DNA of 42,416 nt from Sphingobacteriaceae bacterium DW12 (lineage in GTDB: Bacteria; Bacteroidota; Bacteroidia; Sphingobacteriales; Sphingobacteriaceae), in NCBI GenBank assembly GCA_000783305.1, contig JROE01000020.1, positions 1 through 42,416 on the forward strand, written 5' to 3'. The notes under the pieces are model-generated. The model saw only the letters and a program-made list of their open reading frames with translations, was not told where the DNA came from and made no database searches. Position numbers and translations under genes: made by a program. Shown in pieces: positions 1-9,220 of this stretch (the first letter of the stretch is position 1; every line of letters starts with the position of its first letter).

Positions 1-68
1 GCCTAGATAGTTCTGTCATGATTTTAGATTTTGTAATTATTAAACGATTTTATTTTGGTTACCCATGC

Positions 69-1343
69 TTATAATGCTATAGCACTCGACTCCATACCCC
101 ATTCATTATACACCACCAATCTTAATTTTCCTGTTGTACTGGGCACTTTAATATGCTCCACATTGATTTTCTGGACCTGCTCTTTTTCTAGGATTCTATC
201 GTTGCCCTGATAAACTCGATACCCTACAGCCATGGTTATGCTATTCGGATTCTCCCAACTAATTTTTATACCATCGGCTACCGGTTCCTTACTTGTTAAA
301 ATGGGTTGCAGTGGCTTTTCCTTTATTGGCCGATCCAGGTACTGCGTGTAGTACTTATACCCTTCGTGGAAATTGCGTCCCTTCACGGTCGGACTATAGT
401 AATGCGAGTATGAGAACGTGATAAATTTGTCCACAAAGGGTTTGACATCTTCGATCTGTTGTATCACACGATCGAGTGTTGCAGAGGTCCAAAATCGTTG
501 ATCGAAATTTTCAATATTTGCCCAAAATTGTATCTTGGAATGAGCCTCAACAGCTTTCGACAACTCTTGGAACCACAATTTAGACTGGCCCAATTTCAAT
601 CCACCTGCACCGATACAATCCTGCGGGACAAAGATGTCAATAGCCCGAAAGGGAACCTTTTGAAATACTCGCCCCCACATGTCAGCGTAGGATTTGGCCT
701 CCCCTAGTTGCGAATTCATAAATGGACTCAGCATGATTGGCATCTCTGGGCTTAGCTTCTGGATATGGGTCACGGTGGTCTGTAATCCCTCGATTAGGCT
801 CTCTTCACTTGCCATACTTCGGGTATTATAATTATCCACTTCCCATACCCAATACCATCCATAGAACGATGTAGGGAATTTCTTTTTGTATTTGGTGTAC
901 AACTCGTCGGCGATAGCATTGCCTGCTTTCATTTGATCCAAGAACCACGGTTTTTTAAAGTATACGTCCCAATAGTTCTCACTGAAATTGAGGCCAACAA
1001 ATACTTTTATCCCATTTTGTTCGGCCATCTGCAAGCACCGTTCAATCAAGTCCACTCGATATCCAAAATCCACACCCGCAAGCGTAGAGGGGTATAAGGA
1101 CGTCTTGTGTCCCTGCTTGTCCTCCAATACAGCAGCGGCAAATACCAGATGATCTATACCAACCTCCTTCAACGATTCGAAGTGGGCAGTCCACTGCGCA
1201 TCGCTCCAATTGGCAACCAGATACGGTTGAAGAAAATCTCCAATAAACAGTTCGCTATCAGCAGCAGGTTTTTGTTGGGGGGATTTTCCGCAGCAAAAAA
1301 GAGCGATGATCGAACACATCATCATCAATAGTGACTTTCTCAT
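69..1343 (-). CDS. DUF4434 domain lipoprotein (TIM-barrel glycoside-hydrolase-like)
   Basis: A 424-aa exported lipoprotein. The N-terminus MRKSLLMMMCSIIALFCCGK is a lipoprotein signal with Cys near residue 18. Residues about 32-340 match the DUF4434 pattern: FIGDFLQPYLVANWSDAQW, a long alternating helix/strand region, and aromatic segments such as YGWYWVWEVDNY and FITFSYSHYYSP typical of a TIM barrel resembling glycoside hydrolases. The last 75 residues look like a fibronectin-III-type beta domain (ISWENPNSITMAVGYRVYQG). The gene begins 1 nt after the stop of the glycan-binding gene, so it is the distal member of the sigma-fecR-susCD operon. By position it would act on or bind the glycan at the cell surface. 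Enzymatic activity is inferred from fold resemblance only. The operon may continue past the window edge; the 68 bases after the stop show no clear terminator. Confidence 0.85.
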   Translation of the reverse strand: MRKSLLMMMCSIIALFCCGKSPQQKPAADSELFIGDFLQPYLVANWSDAQWTAHFESLKEVGIDHLVFAAAVLEDKQGHKTSLYPSTLAGVDFGYRVDLIERCLQMAEQNGIKVFVGLNFSENYWDVYFKKPWFLDQMKAGNAIADELYTKYKKKFPTSFYGWYWVWEVDNYNTRSMASEESLIEGLQTTVTHIQKLSPEMPIMLSPFMNSQLGEAKSYADMWGRVFQKVPFRAIDIFVPQDCIGAGGLKLGQSKLWFQELSKAVEAHSKIQFWANIENFDQRFWTSATLDRVIQQIEDVKPFVDKFITFSYSHYYSPTVKGRNFHEGYKYYTQYLDRPIKEKPLQPILTSKEPVADGIKISWENPNSITMAVGYRVYQGNDRILEKEQVQKINVEHIKVPSTTGKLRLVVYNEWGMESSAIAL

Positions 1344-1344
1344 G

Positions 1345-2484
1345 TTACGACCCTTTCTTATAAACCCGGATATTATCCAAATACATAGCTACACGCTCCA
1401 CCGGCGCAAAATTTTCGACCCTGAAATTGAGGGAATAGCTTGTACTCGTCCCTGTGTAGCCCATTGGCATGATCTTATCCAATGGAATGGTAACCGTCTG
1501 CCAGGTATTCAAATTTTGCACATTGAAATACTCACTGCCAATAGCAGTTGGGTTATGCGCCCAATAATAATAGACGAAAAATTTAGTCTTTTGAATCGGT
1601 ACATTCATATTCAATTCAAATTTCAGCTCATATTGATCTGGATTTTTCAACATATCCAAATCATAATCAAAGGAATTTTCCATCAGGTAAAACCAACCGA
1701 GTCCATCAGGATATTTTGTTTGATCGACTTCAAATCGAATATAGGTATCCGATACAGGTTTGGGAGTCGGCCCTGTACTTAGCCATTGTTTTCCCGTCGC
1801 ACTCACATACGGAAAGTCTGGATCAAAGCTCGTGATGACATGGTTCTTATCTCGGTAGTATCCCTTGCATATCGCCGTCACATCAAATTTGCTGTTGATT
1901 GCTTTCACTTTGATGTTGCTCTTGACCTCGAGTGGTACACGAGCCGTCAAGTAGACATCATTGGCAAAGATTACTGGACTTTCGATGCCATCAAAAGAGA
2001 TTTTGGTCGTAGAGCTGTCTACTTCATACAATTCCAAAAATTTCCCATAAATCTTGATTGTATCACCTGGTAAAGTATATTCATTGAACATCCCTGTCAA
2101 TTCTAAGTCGGGGATATTCACTTCGAAGGGGTACTCTACCTGTCCAGCACTGGTCACCACCATAATCCTATCATTGACCTCCTGTGGCATCTTTACAGGC
2201 ACCTGCAGGTATATAACATCATTCTCTATATATACTTGCTTAAGATCCACCTCTACATCGTTGAATCTGATTGATGTTGGCTGTTGTTGATGCTCACCAT
2301 ATAATGCGATCCAGTCGCCCATATTCCCTTTATCAATATTTGTGTTGGGGTCCTTCATGCTGGTTATCTTTACAGCCTTTGGTACACCTGAAGAGGTCGC
2401 TTCCTCTTTTTCACAAGATATACATGCGAAAAGAAAGACGAAGCAGCCGAATAGTCTTATTATATTTTTCATTTCAAATTTCAT
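1345..2484 (-). CDS. surface glycan-binding lipoprotein (IPT/TIG domains, SusE/F position)
   Basis: A 379-aa lipoprotein: MKNIIRLFGCFVFLFACISCEK is a signal peptide with a lipobox Cys. It is followed by two beta-rich IPT/TIG-like stretches (residues about 35-120 and 125-205, for example GDWIALYGEHQQQPTSIRFN and GDTIKIYGKFLELYEVDS). The C-terminal half resembles the carbohydrate-binding module of surface glycan-binding proteins (WQTVTIPLDKI, RVAMYLDNIRVYK). It lies 15 nt after susD, the usual place for an accessory surface glycan-binding protein. Its expected role is to hold glycan at the outer membrane for the SusCD transporter; the ligand cannot be told from sequence. The ATG at 2484 was kept, but an ATG at 2472 fits the signal peptide equally well. 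Confidence 0.82.
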   Translation of the reverse strand: MKFEMKNIIRLFGCFVFLFACISCEKEEATSSGVPKAVKITSMKDPNTNIDKGNMGDWIALYGEHQQQPTSIRFNDVEVDLKQVYIENDVIYLQVPVKMPQEVNDRIMVVTSAGQVEYPFEVNIPDLELTGMFNEYTLPGDTIKIYGKFLELYEVDSSTTKISFDGIESPVIFANDVYLTARVPLEVKSNIKVKAINSKFDVTAICKGYYRDKNHVITSFDPDFPYVSATGKQWLSTGPTPKPVSDTYIRFEVDQTKYPDGLGWFYLMENSFDYDLDMLKNPDQYELKFELNMNVPIQKTKFFVYYYWAHNPTAIGSEYFNVQNLNTWQTVTIPLDKIMPMGYTGTSTSYSLNFRVENFAPVERVAMYLDNIRVYKKGS

Positions 2485-2499
2485 TTTGGTGAATACTCA

Positions 2500-4221
2500 T
2501 TACCAACCGGGATTATTGACTTCAATGAATTCATTGGTGTTGATCTCGTCAGCGGGAAGCGGCATCAAGAGATGCTTGGCCTCTCGACGTTTGATGACAT
2601 CATTTTCATCCGTCCCACCCAACGCATTCATGGTCTGCAGATAAATACCCCAACGCAGGAGATCAAAGCGACGAATTCCCTCGGAAGCAAATTCTTTAGC
2701 TCTTTCCTCTAAAATGTATGACCGGAAAGACAACTGTGTCCAAGGGCTATCGGCATGTATTGCCGAGGCCAGTTTACTCTTATTTCTGCGGTTCAGCTTT
2801 TCAACTTGATGAATTGCTTCAGCAGAGGGCCCATTGTTCACTTCATTGTCTGCTTCGGCATATAGGAGCAAGACCTCCGCATAGCGCATAAAAGGGAAAT
2901 TGAAATCTGTGCGCTTGCCGTCCAAGGGGACTGATATTTGGGTAAACTTGGTTAATTTGGATCCGTAGAGATGGGCATCGTAGCGCAAAATATCCGTAGG
3001 TTGATAGCCATCGGTTCCCTGCTTCACTTTTAAACTGTCCTTGGCTGGATAATAGGAGTACATCAGCGTGTTGGTGGTCTCATCAAAGGAGAATGGTGTA
3101 CGATGACGTACCCCCCACGTGATGCGCTCGTCCCCATCATCAAACATTTGATACCAGTGGTCACGTTGTACATAATACCCCGATGTCAATTGGCCGTTTT
3201 CAAGAAAATAACCCGAATAGTCCGTCGCTACAAAATTACTCAAGGATTCATTTCCAGCCAATGTCTGCAGTGTAAAGATAAATTCCTGGCCATTTTTACT
3301 GGATGGGTTCCAAAGTTGCTGTTGTGAGCCGTATAATTCAAAATCTCCTAGATCGATCAATTCTTTAGCCTTGTCCATCGCCAGTTTATAGTATTCCTTC
3401 GAGTCAAATGCCGCATATCCAGCTACTTGATCTTTGCTGAAGGTCACTTTTATCGGAAAAGGAGTACGCACTTTTACTTTATCGTCATCAAGGGTGAAAG
3501 ACGGTCCGCCAGACACACTGATTTGACTCCCCGTAGGCATGCTTGCCGACCCAATCGTCGCATACACTTTAGCTAACAACGCTTTCGCAGCGCCCCGGGA
3601 TACCCGGCCTTTTTCATAGCCCGCATCCCTAGTCGAGTACATCGCTACCTCTGCAAATTTGAGATTCTCGATAATAAATTCATAGACCTCCCTGATACTC
3701 GATCTCGGCACAGCCAGGGGTGCCCCCTCTGATACCGAGGTCTTGTACAGGCACACCTCCCCAAAGAACTGGACAAGGTTGAAATAGGACCATGCTTTCA
3801 GAAAAGCAAGCTGTCCTAGCGCATTGTTCTTGACATTTTCCGGTAAATCCATCTGGGCAATCAAATAAGAATGGTAGTTGGAGCGGTGTATCGCTTGGTA
3901 GTATGATTGGTAAAATCCCCTTACCGATCCGTTTTCATAAAAATTACCAGCTCCTAGTGAGCCAAATGCCCACAGTGGACCAGACTGATAGTCCGTATCA
4001 AAGTTGACCACATTGTGGTAGTTGCCCCATTCAAAGGGGTAGGCCAAGGTCGTATAGGCCCCTGAAATTAACTCATTATAATTCTTGGCCTGTATCAAGT
4101 CTTCTCCCGACACAAACGTGTAGGCCTCTTCATCCAAAAAATCTTTACAGGAGACTGTCGTCATCAACAGCACTACTGTAGCGCACAATGCGTAGCATAT
4201 CTTTTTCATAATAGTGTGCAT
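2500..4221 (-). CDS. susD: SusD/RagB family outer-membrane lipoprotein (locus 1)
   Basis: A 573-aa SusD-like protein. The signal MKKICYALCATVVLLMTTVSCKDFL places the lipobox Cys just before the FLDE start usual for SusD. The TPR-like region contains FLKAWSYFNLVQFFGEVCLY, a hallmark of RagB/SusD, and the C-terminus has EERAKEFASEGIRRFDLLRWG. It ends with NEFIEVNNPGW, close to the family's usual NPGW ending. Length is normal. It lies 6 nt after susC, so the two are co-transcribed. The partner is the SusC porin: SusD forms the lid that captures the ligand. Two in-frame ATGs are possible (4221 and 4209); the inner one gives a tidier signal peptide. Confidence 0.93.
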   Translation of the reverse strand: MHTIMKKICYALCATVVLLMTTVSCKDFLDEEAYTFVSGEDLIQAKNYNELISGAYTTLAYPFEWGNYHNVVNFDTDYQSGPLWAFGSLGAGNFYENGSVRGFYQSYYQAIHRSNYHSYLIAQMDLPENVKNNALGQLAFLKAWSYFNLVQFFGEVCLYKTSVSEGAPLAVPRSSIREVYEFIIENLKFAEVAMYSTRDAGYEKGRVSRGAAKALLAKVYATIGSASMPTGSQISVSGGPSFTLDDDKVKVRTPFPIKVTFSKDQVAGYAAFDSKEYYKLAMDKAKELIDLGDFELYGSQQQLWNPSSKNGQEFIFTLQTLAGNESLSNFVATDYSGYFLENGQLTSGYYVQRDHWYQMFDDGDERITWGVRHRTPFSFDETTNTLMYSYYPAKDSLKVKQGTDGYQPTDILRYDAHLYGSKLTKFTQISVPLDGKRTDFNFPFMRYAEVLLLYAEADNEVNNGPSAEAIHQVEKLNRRNKSKLASAIHADSPWTQLSFRSYILEERAKEFASEGIRRFDLLRWGIYLQTMNALGGTDENDVIKRREAKHLLMPLPADEINTNEFIEVNNPGW

Positions 4222-4227
4222 TTTAGT

Positions 4228-7200
4228 TTAGAATGTAATATTCGCTCCGAAAGAAATAGTTCTAGCAGTTGGGTAGGATGCCATATCGACCCCTCTTCTG
4301 GATGCATCACCACCAAAAGTATTCACATCCGGATCGAACCAGCGGTATTTCGTGATGGTGAATAGATTATTTGCCGAAAGGGTAAAATTGATTGCTTCCA
4401 ACTGCGGGATAGGCTTGTCCCAGCGGTACCCAAAGGTTACATTTTTGAGTCTAAGGTAAGATCCATCCTCGATGAATCTATTCGACGCCTTTAGCGAGCG
4501 AGTGAAGGTATTATCCGCCCGTGGGAAGGTTGCGTTTTCCGCATTCTCGGGTGTCCATCTATTGTCCCAGACAAACTGTGGCATATTGACCGATCCCGAT
4601 AAGTCATAGCTATTGAGATTGACATTCAAGATGTCGTTGCCCTTTGTTCCTTGCAAGAAGAAGCTCAATGAAAAGCGCTTGTAATTGAAGTTGTTGGTCA
4701 GACCATACGTAAAGTCAGGATTGGTGTCCCCTAGGATTACCTTGTCGCGATCGTCGATAACACCATCGCTGTTCGTATCCTTATATTTGACCTGTCCTAT
4801 CATACTTCGTATCTTGGCGTCAGACTCATTTCTATAGGCCAGATTTGCCCGTACTTCGGCTTCGTTATCAAAGTATCCATCCTCTTGGTAAGCGTACAGT
4901 GTTCCGATAGCGTGTCCATTCCGTCTCAAGAATACACTTTCTATCCCCCATGCTACATCAGAGAATTGATCGGCCTCCAATCCAGATATTGTATTTCTAT
5001 TGAACGAGATATTCCCGTTGACATTCCATTTAAACTCCCGTTCGCGGAGTACCGCAAGATTGGCCGTAATCTCCAACCCCTTATTATCTACGTTGCCGTA
5101 GTTGGTTGCGATACTGCTGAACCCCGTACTCATGGGAATAAACGCATACTGTAGTAGGTCTTTCGTTTTCTTCTGATAATAGTCCACTACCAAGCTGAGT
5201 CTATCTTCAAGGATATTGACATCCAATCCAACATTGCGCTGTGTGGTGGTTTCCCATCTCAGATTAGGTGCAGCGGGGCCTCCCCATCGATCTTCGGCAA
5301 ATCCACTTGCGATGCTACCATTCAAAGGATAAGGTTGTGAAGTCATCCGGGAGCGAGTGGCATATGCTGATATTCCCTGATTACCTGTCTGACCGTAACT
5401 TAGCCTTAATTTTAACAAGTCAAAGATTCCTAGGTCCTTCACCCACTCTTCATCCGAGAGTCGCCATGCTACAGCCGCTGAGGAAAAGTTGGACCAGCGC
5501 CCTTCTTTGGACAGGCGGCTCGACCCATCTCGTCTGAATGTTGCCGTGAGCATATACTTATCGTCGAAGATATAGTTGGCCCTTCCAAAGTAAGACATCA
5601 ACGAACTCTTGCCTTTGCTGGAGGTACTTCTATTTTGTATCAGAGCAGCTCCCATATCATTCTCTTCGGTGATATCATTCGGGAAGCCCGACCCACTCAT
5701 TCCTTTACCACCCCAGCGTACGGTCTCGGTAGACCAGCCCACCACTGCATCGATTTGATGCATGTCTTTGATCCGCTTATTAAAGGACAACAAGGATTCA
5801 GCAGTCAAGCTCTCGTAGTAATTGTCCGATTGCTCTCCATACCCATTTACGGGTGCTATCCCCCCACTGACGAAGCGGTTGTAGTAAATATTTCGCTTAT
5901 TTTGGCTCAATCCATAGCCAAGATTCTGTCTAAACTTGAGATTGTCCGTAAGCGTGACCTGAGCATAGGAACTGTTGTAAAGGTTCAATGAGCCCAGGAT
6001 ATTTTTGGCTGTACGAACATAGAGATACGGGTTGCCCAACCCGGTGGATGAATCTTCTGTTACCCCTGACGGTTGGTCAGGGTCAAAGATATTGAATGTA
6101 GGGTTGTATCCCAGTGCAGAGGGGATGATACCATAGGTCTCGCTATTGGTCCGAGCCAATCTGTTTTCAGATTTGGATCCCGTTAGGTTGTTTCCCAATT
6201 CAAACCAATCTGTAATCTTTCGATTCACGTTGGAGCGTACATTATAGCGTTTGAAATACGAATTCAAGATAATGCCTTGCTGGTCCAAGGTACCTAAGGA
6301 AAAGAGATACTGCCCCTTGGCATCCCCACCCGACATGCTCAGGTTATAATCTTGAGAAAAGGCTGTCTGGAAGATCTGATCCTGCCAGTTGGTCCCTCCG
6401 TTCATATATCCATTTCTAAAATCATCCGGACTAGGCATATAGGTACTGTCTATACGGACTTCCTGCCCAGTGATCGGGTCAATTGCCAATTTGTAGCTGT
6501 AGCGTCCTGGAAGAGGAAAAGGCAAATCACTATCGGATACTTGCTGCCTTCCATCGTAGAGATATCCATTTCGGACTTGCTCATTGCGATATTCGGCATA
6601 GGTGGCAGCATCTAACACATCCATATATTTGGTCGCTTTAGATGTTGACAAATTTGTGCTAAAATCTACTTTTGTCTTTCCACTACTACCAGACTTTGTC
6701 GTGATGATGATGACGCCGTTAGCCGCTCTCGAACCATAGATGGCTGTAGCAGATGCATCTTTCAGTACATCTATTGAAACGACATCTTTAGGATTGATCA
6801 GGTTTAACGGATTGTTATTTTGCTTGGTTGCATAATCGGTAGTAGGTGCCTCGCCACTATTGAAGGGCACACCATCAATTACATATAGAGGCTCAGTGCT
6901 GGTGGAGAAAGAATTGGCTCCACGGATTTGGATACTTATTCCAGCACCAGGTGCACCGTCGGCCTGATTGACTACCACGCCAGCAACCTTCCCTTGCAGG
7001 GCCTGATTAATACTCACCGGGTTCAATTGCTTCAGCTCTTCCATATTGACGGAAGAAACGGCACCCGTCAGGTCCTTTTTCTTGACAGTACCATATCCAA
7101 TAGCGACCACCTCGTCGATCTCTGTCGATACAGGAGCCAACTTGACCCTTAATTGGCTTTGGTTGGGCGGATGATTGATTTTCTTTCTTCGATAGCCCAC

Positions 7201-7779
7201 TAGTGACAGTTCAAGCTCTAAATTGCTGCCACTACTGGTCACGTAAAATATACCATTCTGATCGGAAGCACTAGCTTCATTCGTGATTTGATTTCTCACT
7301 GTAACACCTGATAGCGGTGTACCTGTCAAGCTATCCACGACAACGCCAGCGACTTTCACTTGCGTCATCTCCTCTAGGGCTCCCCTATTTTCCCTAGGTG
7401 TAGTTATTCCCCTATCGGTCGTTATTTTCTTAATGATGATGTTCCTGTCCCTGATATCAAATGCCAATCCTCGTGGCTCCAGGATACGACCCAAAGCTTG
7501 TTGGAGCGGCACGTTCTTCAGATTGACGTCGAGCAATGGAGTCTCGTTGATGATTTCCGAATCGCAGATAACATTGTATCTCGTCTGTTTTTTTATCTCT
7601 CTAAACAAATCGACAATTGCGATATCTTTTTTCACCAGACTTACTGCCTGACCGTAAACATCCGCTTGGAGATAGGTCATACTGGCAAAAAGAATTAGTA
7701 CGATCAATTTCATGACTATTAGGCATTTAAAAATTGGGAATAGTCTCCTATCCCCACAGGTTAGTATGTGTTTTTTCAT
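4228..7779 (-). CDS. susC: SusC/RagA TonB-dependent transporter with STN signalling domain (locus 1)
   Basis: About 1184 aa. The ATG at 7779 (MKKHILTCGDRR) was chosen over an in-frame TTG at 7872: it has an AAAGG sequence just upstream, and the longer version would run through an opposite-strand terminator hairpin. The signal peptide is near residues 20-42. Then come an STN (secretin/TonB short N-terminal) domain at about 45-115, a carboxypeptidase-regulatory-like beta domain at about 138-220, the plug starting at VVAIGYGTVKKKDLTGAVSS, and a 22-strand-type barrel ending in SFGANITF. The STN domain with the adjacent ECF sigma and FecR genes marks it as a transducing receptor: ligand binding outside signals through FecR to the sigma factor. 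It is paired with susD 6 nt downstream. The substrate is probably a glycan, given the downstream glycan-binding protein. Confidence 0.93.
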   Translation of the reverse strand: MKKHILTCGDRRLFPIFKCLIVMKLIVLILFASMTYLQADVYGQAVSLVKKDIAIVDLFREIKKQTRYNVICDSEIINETPLLDVNLKNVPLQQALGRILEPRGLAFDIRDRNIIIKKITTDRGITTPRENRGALEEMTQVKVAGVVVDSLTGTPLSGVTVRNQITNEASASDQNGIFYVTSSGSNLELELSLVGYRRKKINHPPNQSQLRVKLAPVSTEIDEVVAIGYGTVKKKDLTGAVSSVNMEELKQLNPVSINQALQGKVAGVVVNQADGAPGAGISIQIRGANSFSTSTEPLYVIDGVPFNSGEAPTTDYATKQNNNPLNLINPKDVVSIDVLKDASATAIYGSRAANGVIIITTKSGSSGKTKVDFSTNLSTSKATKYMDVLDAATYAEYRNEQVRNGYLYDGRQQVSDSDLPFPLPGRYSYKLAIDPITGQEVRIDSTYMPSPDDFRNGYMNGGTNWQDQIFQTAFSQDYNLSMSGGDAKGQYLFSLGTLDQQGIILNSYFKRYNVRSNVNRKITDWFELGNNLTGSKSENRLARTNSETYGIIPSALGYNPTFNIFDPDQPSGVTEDSSTGLGNPYLYVRTAKNILGSLNLYNSSYAQVTLTDNLKFRQNLGYGLSQNKRNIYYNRFVSGGIAPVNGYGEQSDNYYESLTAESLLSFNKRIKDMHQIDAVVGWSTETVRWGGKGMSGSGFPNDITEENDMGAALIQNRSTSSKGKSSLMSYFGRANYIFDDKYMLTATFRRDGSSRLSKEGRWSNFSSAAVAWRLSDEEWVKDLGIFDLLKLRLSYGQTGNQGISAYATRSRMTSQPYPLNGSIASGFAEDRWGGPAAPNLRWETTTQRNVGLDVNILEDRLSLVVDYYQKKTKDLLQYAFIPMSTGFSSIATNYGNVDNKGLEITANLAVLREREFKWNVNGNISFNRNTISGLEADQFSDVAWGIESVFLRRNGHAIGTLYAYQEDGYFDNEAEVRANLAYRNESDAKIRSMIGQVKYKDTNSDGVIDDRDKVILGDTNPDFTYGLTNNFNYKRFSLSFFLQGTKGNDILNVNLNSYDLSGSVNMPQFVWDNRWTPENAENATFPRADNTFTRSLKASNRFIEDGSYLRLKNVTFGYRWDKPIPQLEAINFTLSANNLFTITKYRWFDPDVNTFGGDASRRGVDMASYPTARTISFGANITF

Positions 7780-7793
7780 TACCTTTGGATGGT

Positions 7794-7890
7794 TTTTGAT
7801 TGTTAAACATAAAGTGGTTTTGCGGCCCTTGTTGATATTTGAAAACCGGATCAAGGCTGAGAGAGGGATCAACTCTTTCAGCTTTTTTTT
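7794..7890 (+). ncRNA. candidate small RNA antisense to the susC (locus 1) leader
   Basis: Predicted from three things seen. A perfect Bacteroidota -7 element, TACCTTTG, lies at 7780-7787 right beside the susC start codon. A 10-bp hairpin follows, GCTGAGAGAG/CTCTTTCAGC at 7856-7882 with a 7-nt loop. A run of eight T follows at 7883-7890. The hairpin works as an intrinsic terminator only on the plus strand. No clear -33 TTTG was found. The transcript would be about 95 nt, antisense to the susC leader. Loci 2 and 3 have the same layout. Start position is inferred. Confidence 0.55.
7856..7890 (+). terminator. plus-strand intrinsic terminator upstream of susC (locus 1)
   Basis: The stem GCTGAGAGAG/CTCTTTCAGC (one G-T pair) has loop GGATCAA and is followed by T8. 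No plus-strand protein gene lies upstream that it could end, so it most likely ends an antisense RNA. Confidence 0.75.
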
Positions 7891-7912
7891 CCGATGTACA
7901 GTTGAAAAAGTA

Positions 7913-9100
7913 TTATTTCATGATGTACACCCTCCTTCCTTCTTTTCTGAACTTAATCTTATCGTTTATGATTTTAATGATATCCAATACCTTGTCAAAT
8001 GAATCATATCGGGATACCGACCCCCATATGGACAGCTCTTTCAATTCCGATGATACGATGATCTCGATATTGTACCAACGGGACAATTTCAACATCACGC
8101 TTTCCATATTTTCATTATTGAACATAAATTCTCCTCTTTTCCATGCCAGTACCTCATCGACATTCATCTTCTGTACGCTCATATTGCCTTTATCGACCAT
8201 CGTTTGCTGCCCTGGAATCAATAGTTTAGTTAAATTGGCCTTGCTTACTTTAACACTCCCCTCAATCAGGGATACATATGAACGGGCTTCATCCGTATAG
8301 GCATTGACATTGAAATGTGTGCCTAATACTTGGACATCTTGTTGCAACGTCTTTACAATAAAAGGAGCTCCTTTTCGCTTTGCGACTTCAAAATAGGCTT
8401 CACCTGTTAATTCGACTACCCTTTGGTCTGCTCGAAAGGTACGGGGGTATATCAGCTTACTATCCGCATTCAGCGTGACCAAGGTACCATCTGACAAGGT
8501 AATCTGGTATTCACCACCTTTGGGGGTAGTGAGTTCCATGATGGGATTTGCTGCTATTTTTTCATCCACCTGTATCAGTTCACCACCGTCGGCATATTGA
8601 ATATGCTGATCGACCACGATCCCTGCTTCGCTAGACTTCAATTCGATGCTTTGCTGCATCCCTTGGATTTTGAGGTTGGCGCTATTATGCCCTGGTTTTA
8701 TTTCGGCAAATTCGGATATCGCGTGCCTATTCTCTATTGGATCTACATGCCCCCCCATTTGCCAGTAGAGTATTCCCAAGCATATACAGATAGATGCCGC
8801 CACTCCAGATACCTTTAACACTGTGAGCCTACGCTCCCTCCATCTATAGCGACCGTCTTCACGGCGTGTTCTTGTCAAAATATTTTGCAACATCAGTTGT
8901 TGCCTATCTTGGCTACCCATCCGGATACGATGATAGGTGGCGTATTCTGCAAGTAGTTTTTGCCGATCGTCCAACTGATCCACTATCTTCTCCAGATCCG
9001 GATGTTGCGTGAGCACCTCTGATCTGTCTATAAGGGCTTCACCCTTTTTCATTGAAAGGTGCTTGCGGATCAGGCTTACGATATTATCTATTTTGTTCAT
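7913..9100 (-). CDS. fecR: FecR-type anti-sigma factor (locus 1)
   Basis: A transmembrane anti-sigma factor of about 395 aa. The N-terminal cytoplasmic part (about 1-90) should hold the sigma factor. A single membrane helix follows (SGVAASICICLGILYW, about 105-125). The periplasmic FecR domain contains MELTTPKGGEYQITLSDGT and VVELTGEAYFEVAKRKGAPF, and the C-terminal DUF4974 domain ends in INDKIKFRKEGRRVYIMK. The FecR domain would contact the STN domain of the adjacent SusC. The start was set at the ATG at 9100 (MNKIDNIVSLIRKH); an upstream ATG at 9133 and a TTG at 9145 are in frame but less like the family. It sits between the sigma gene (121-nt gap) and susC, the classic cell-surface-signalling order. 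Confidence 0.9.
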   Translation of the reverse strand: MNKIDNIVSLIRKHLSMKKGEALIDRSEVLTQHPDLEKIVDQLDDRQKLLAEYATYHRIRMGSQDRQQLMLQNILTRTRREDGRYRWRERRLTVLKVSGVAASICICLGILYWQMGGHVDPIENRHAISEFAEIKPGHNSANLKIQGMQQSIELKSSEAGIVVDQHIQYADGGELIQVDEKIAANPIMELTTPKGGEYQITLSDGTLVTLNADSKLIYPRTFRADQRVVELTGEAYFEVAKRKGAPFIVKTLQQDVQVLGTHFNVNAYTDEARSYVSLIEGSVKVSKANLTKLLIPGQQTMVDKGNMSVQKMNVDEVLAWKRGEFMFNNENMESVMLKLSRWYNIEIIVSSELKELSIWGSVSRYDSFDKVLDIIKIINDKIKFRKEGRRVYIMK

Positions 9101-9220
9101 GGGTATTGGGCTCGGTTTAGGAGTATAACACATTTCCACACTCAATCTATCCTCCCTTTTATTATTTTTCTAAATAAAAAACAAAAGCAAATGATAATCA
9201 GCGGAATGTATCTATTTTTT

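Noticed and set aside
7780..7872. N-terminal extension of the locus-1 SusC from a TTG at 7872.
   Set aside because: It would place 31 non-family residues before the normal start and run through the opposite-strand terminator hairpin. The ATG at 7779 has a better ribosome-binding context.
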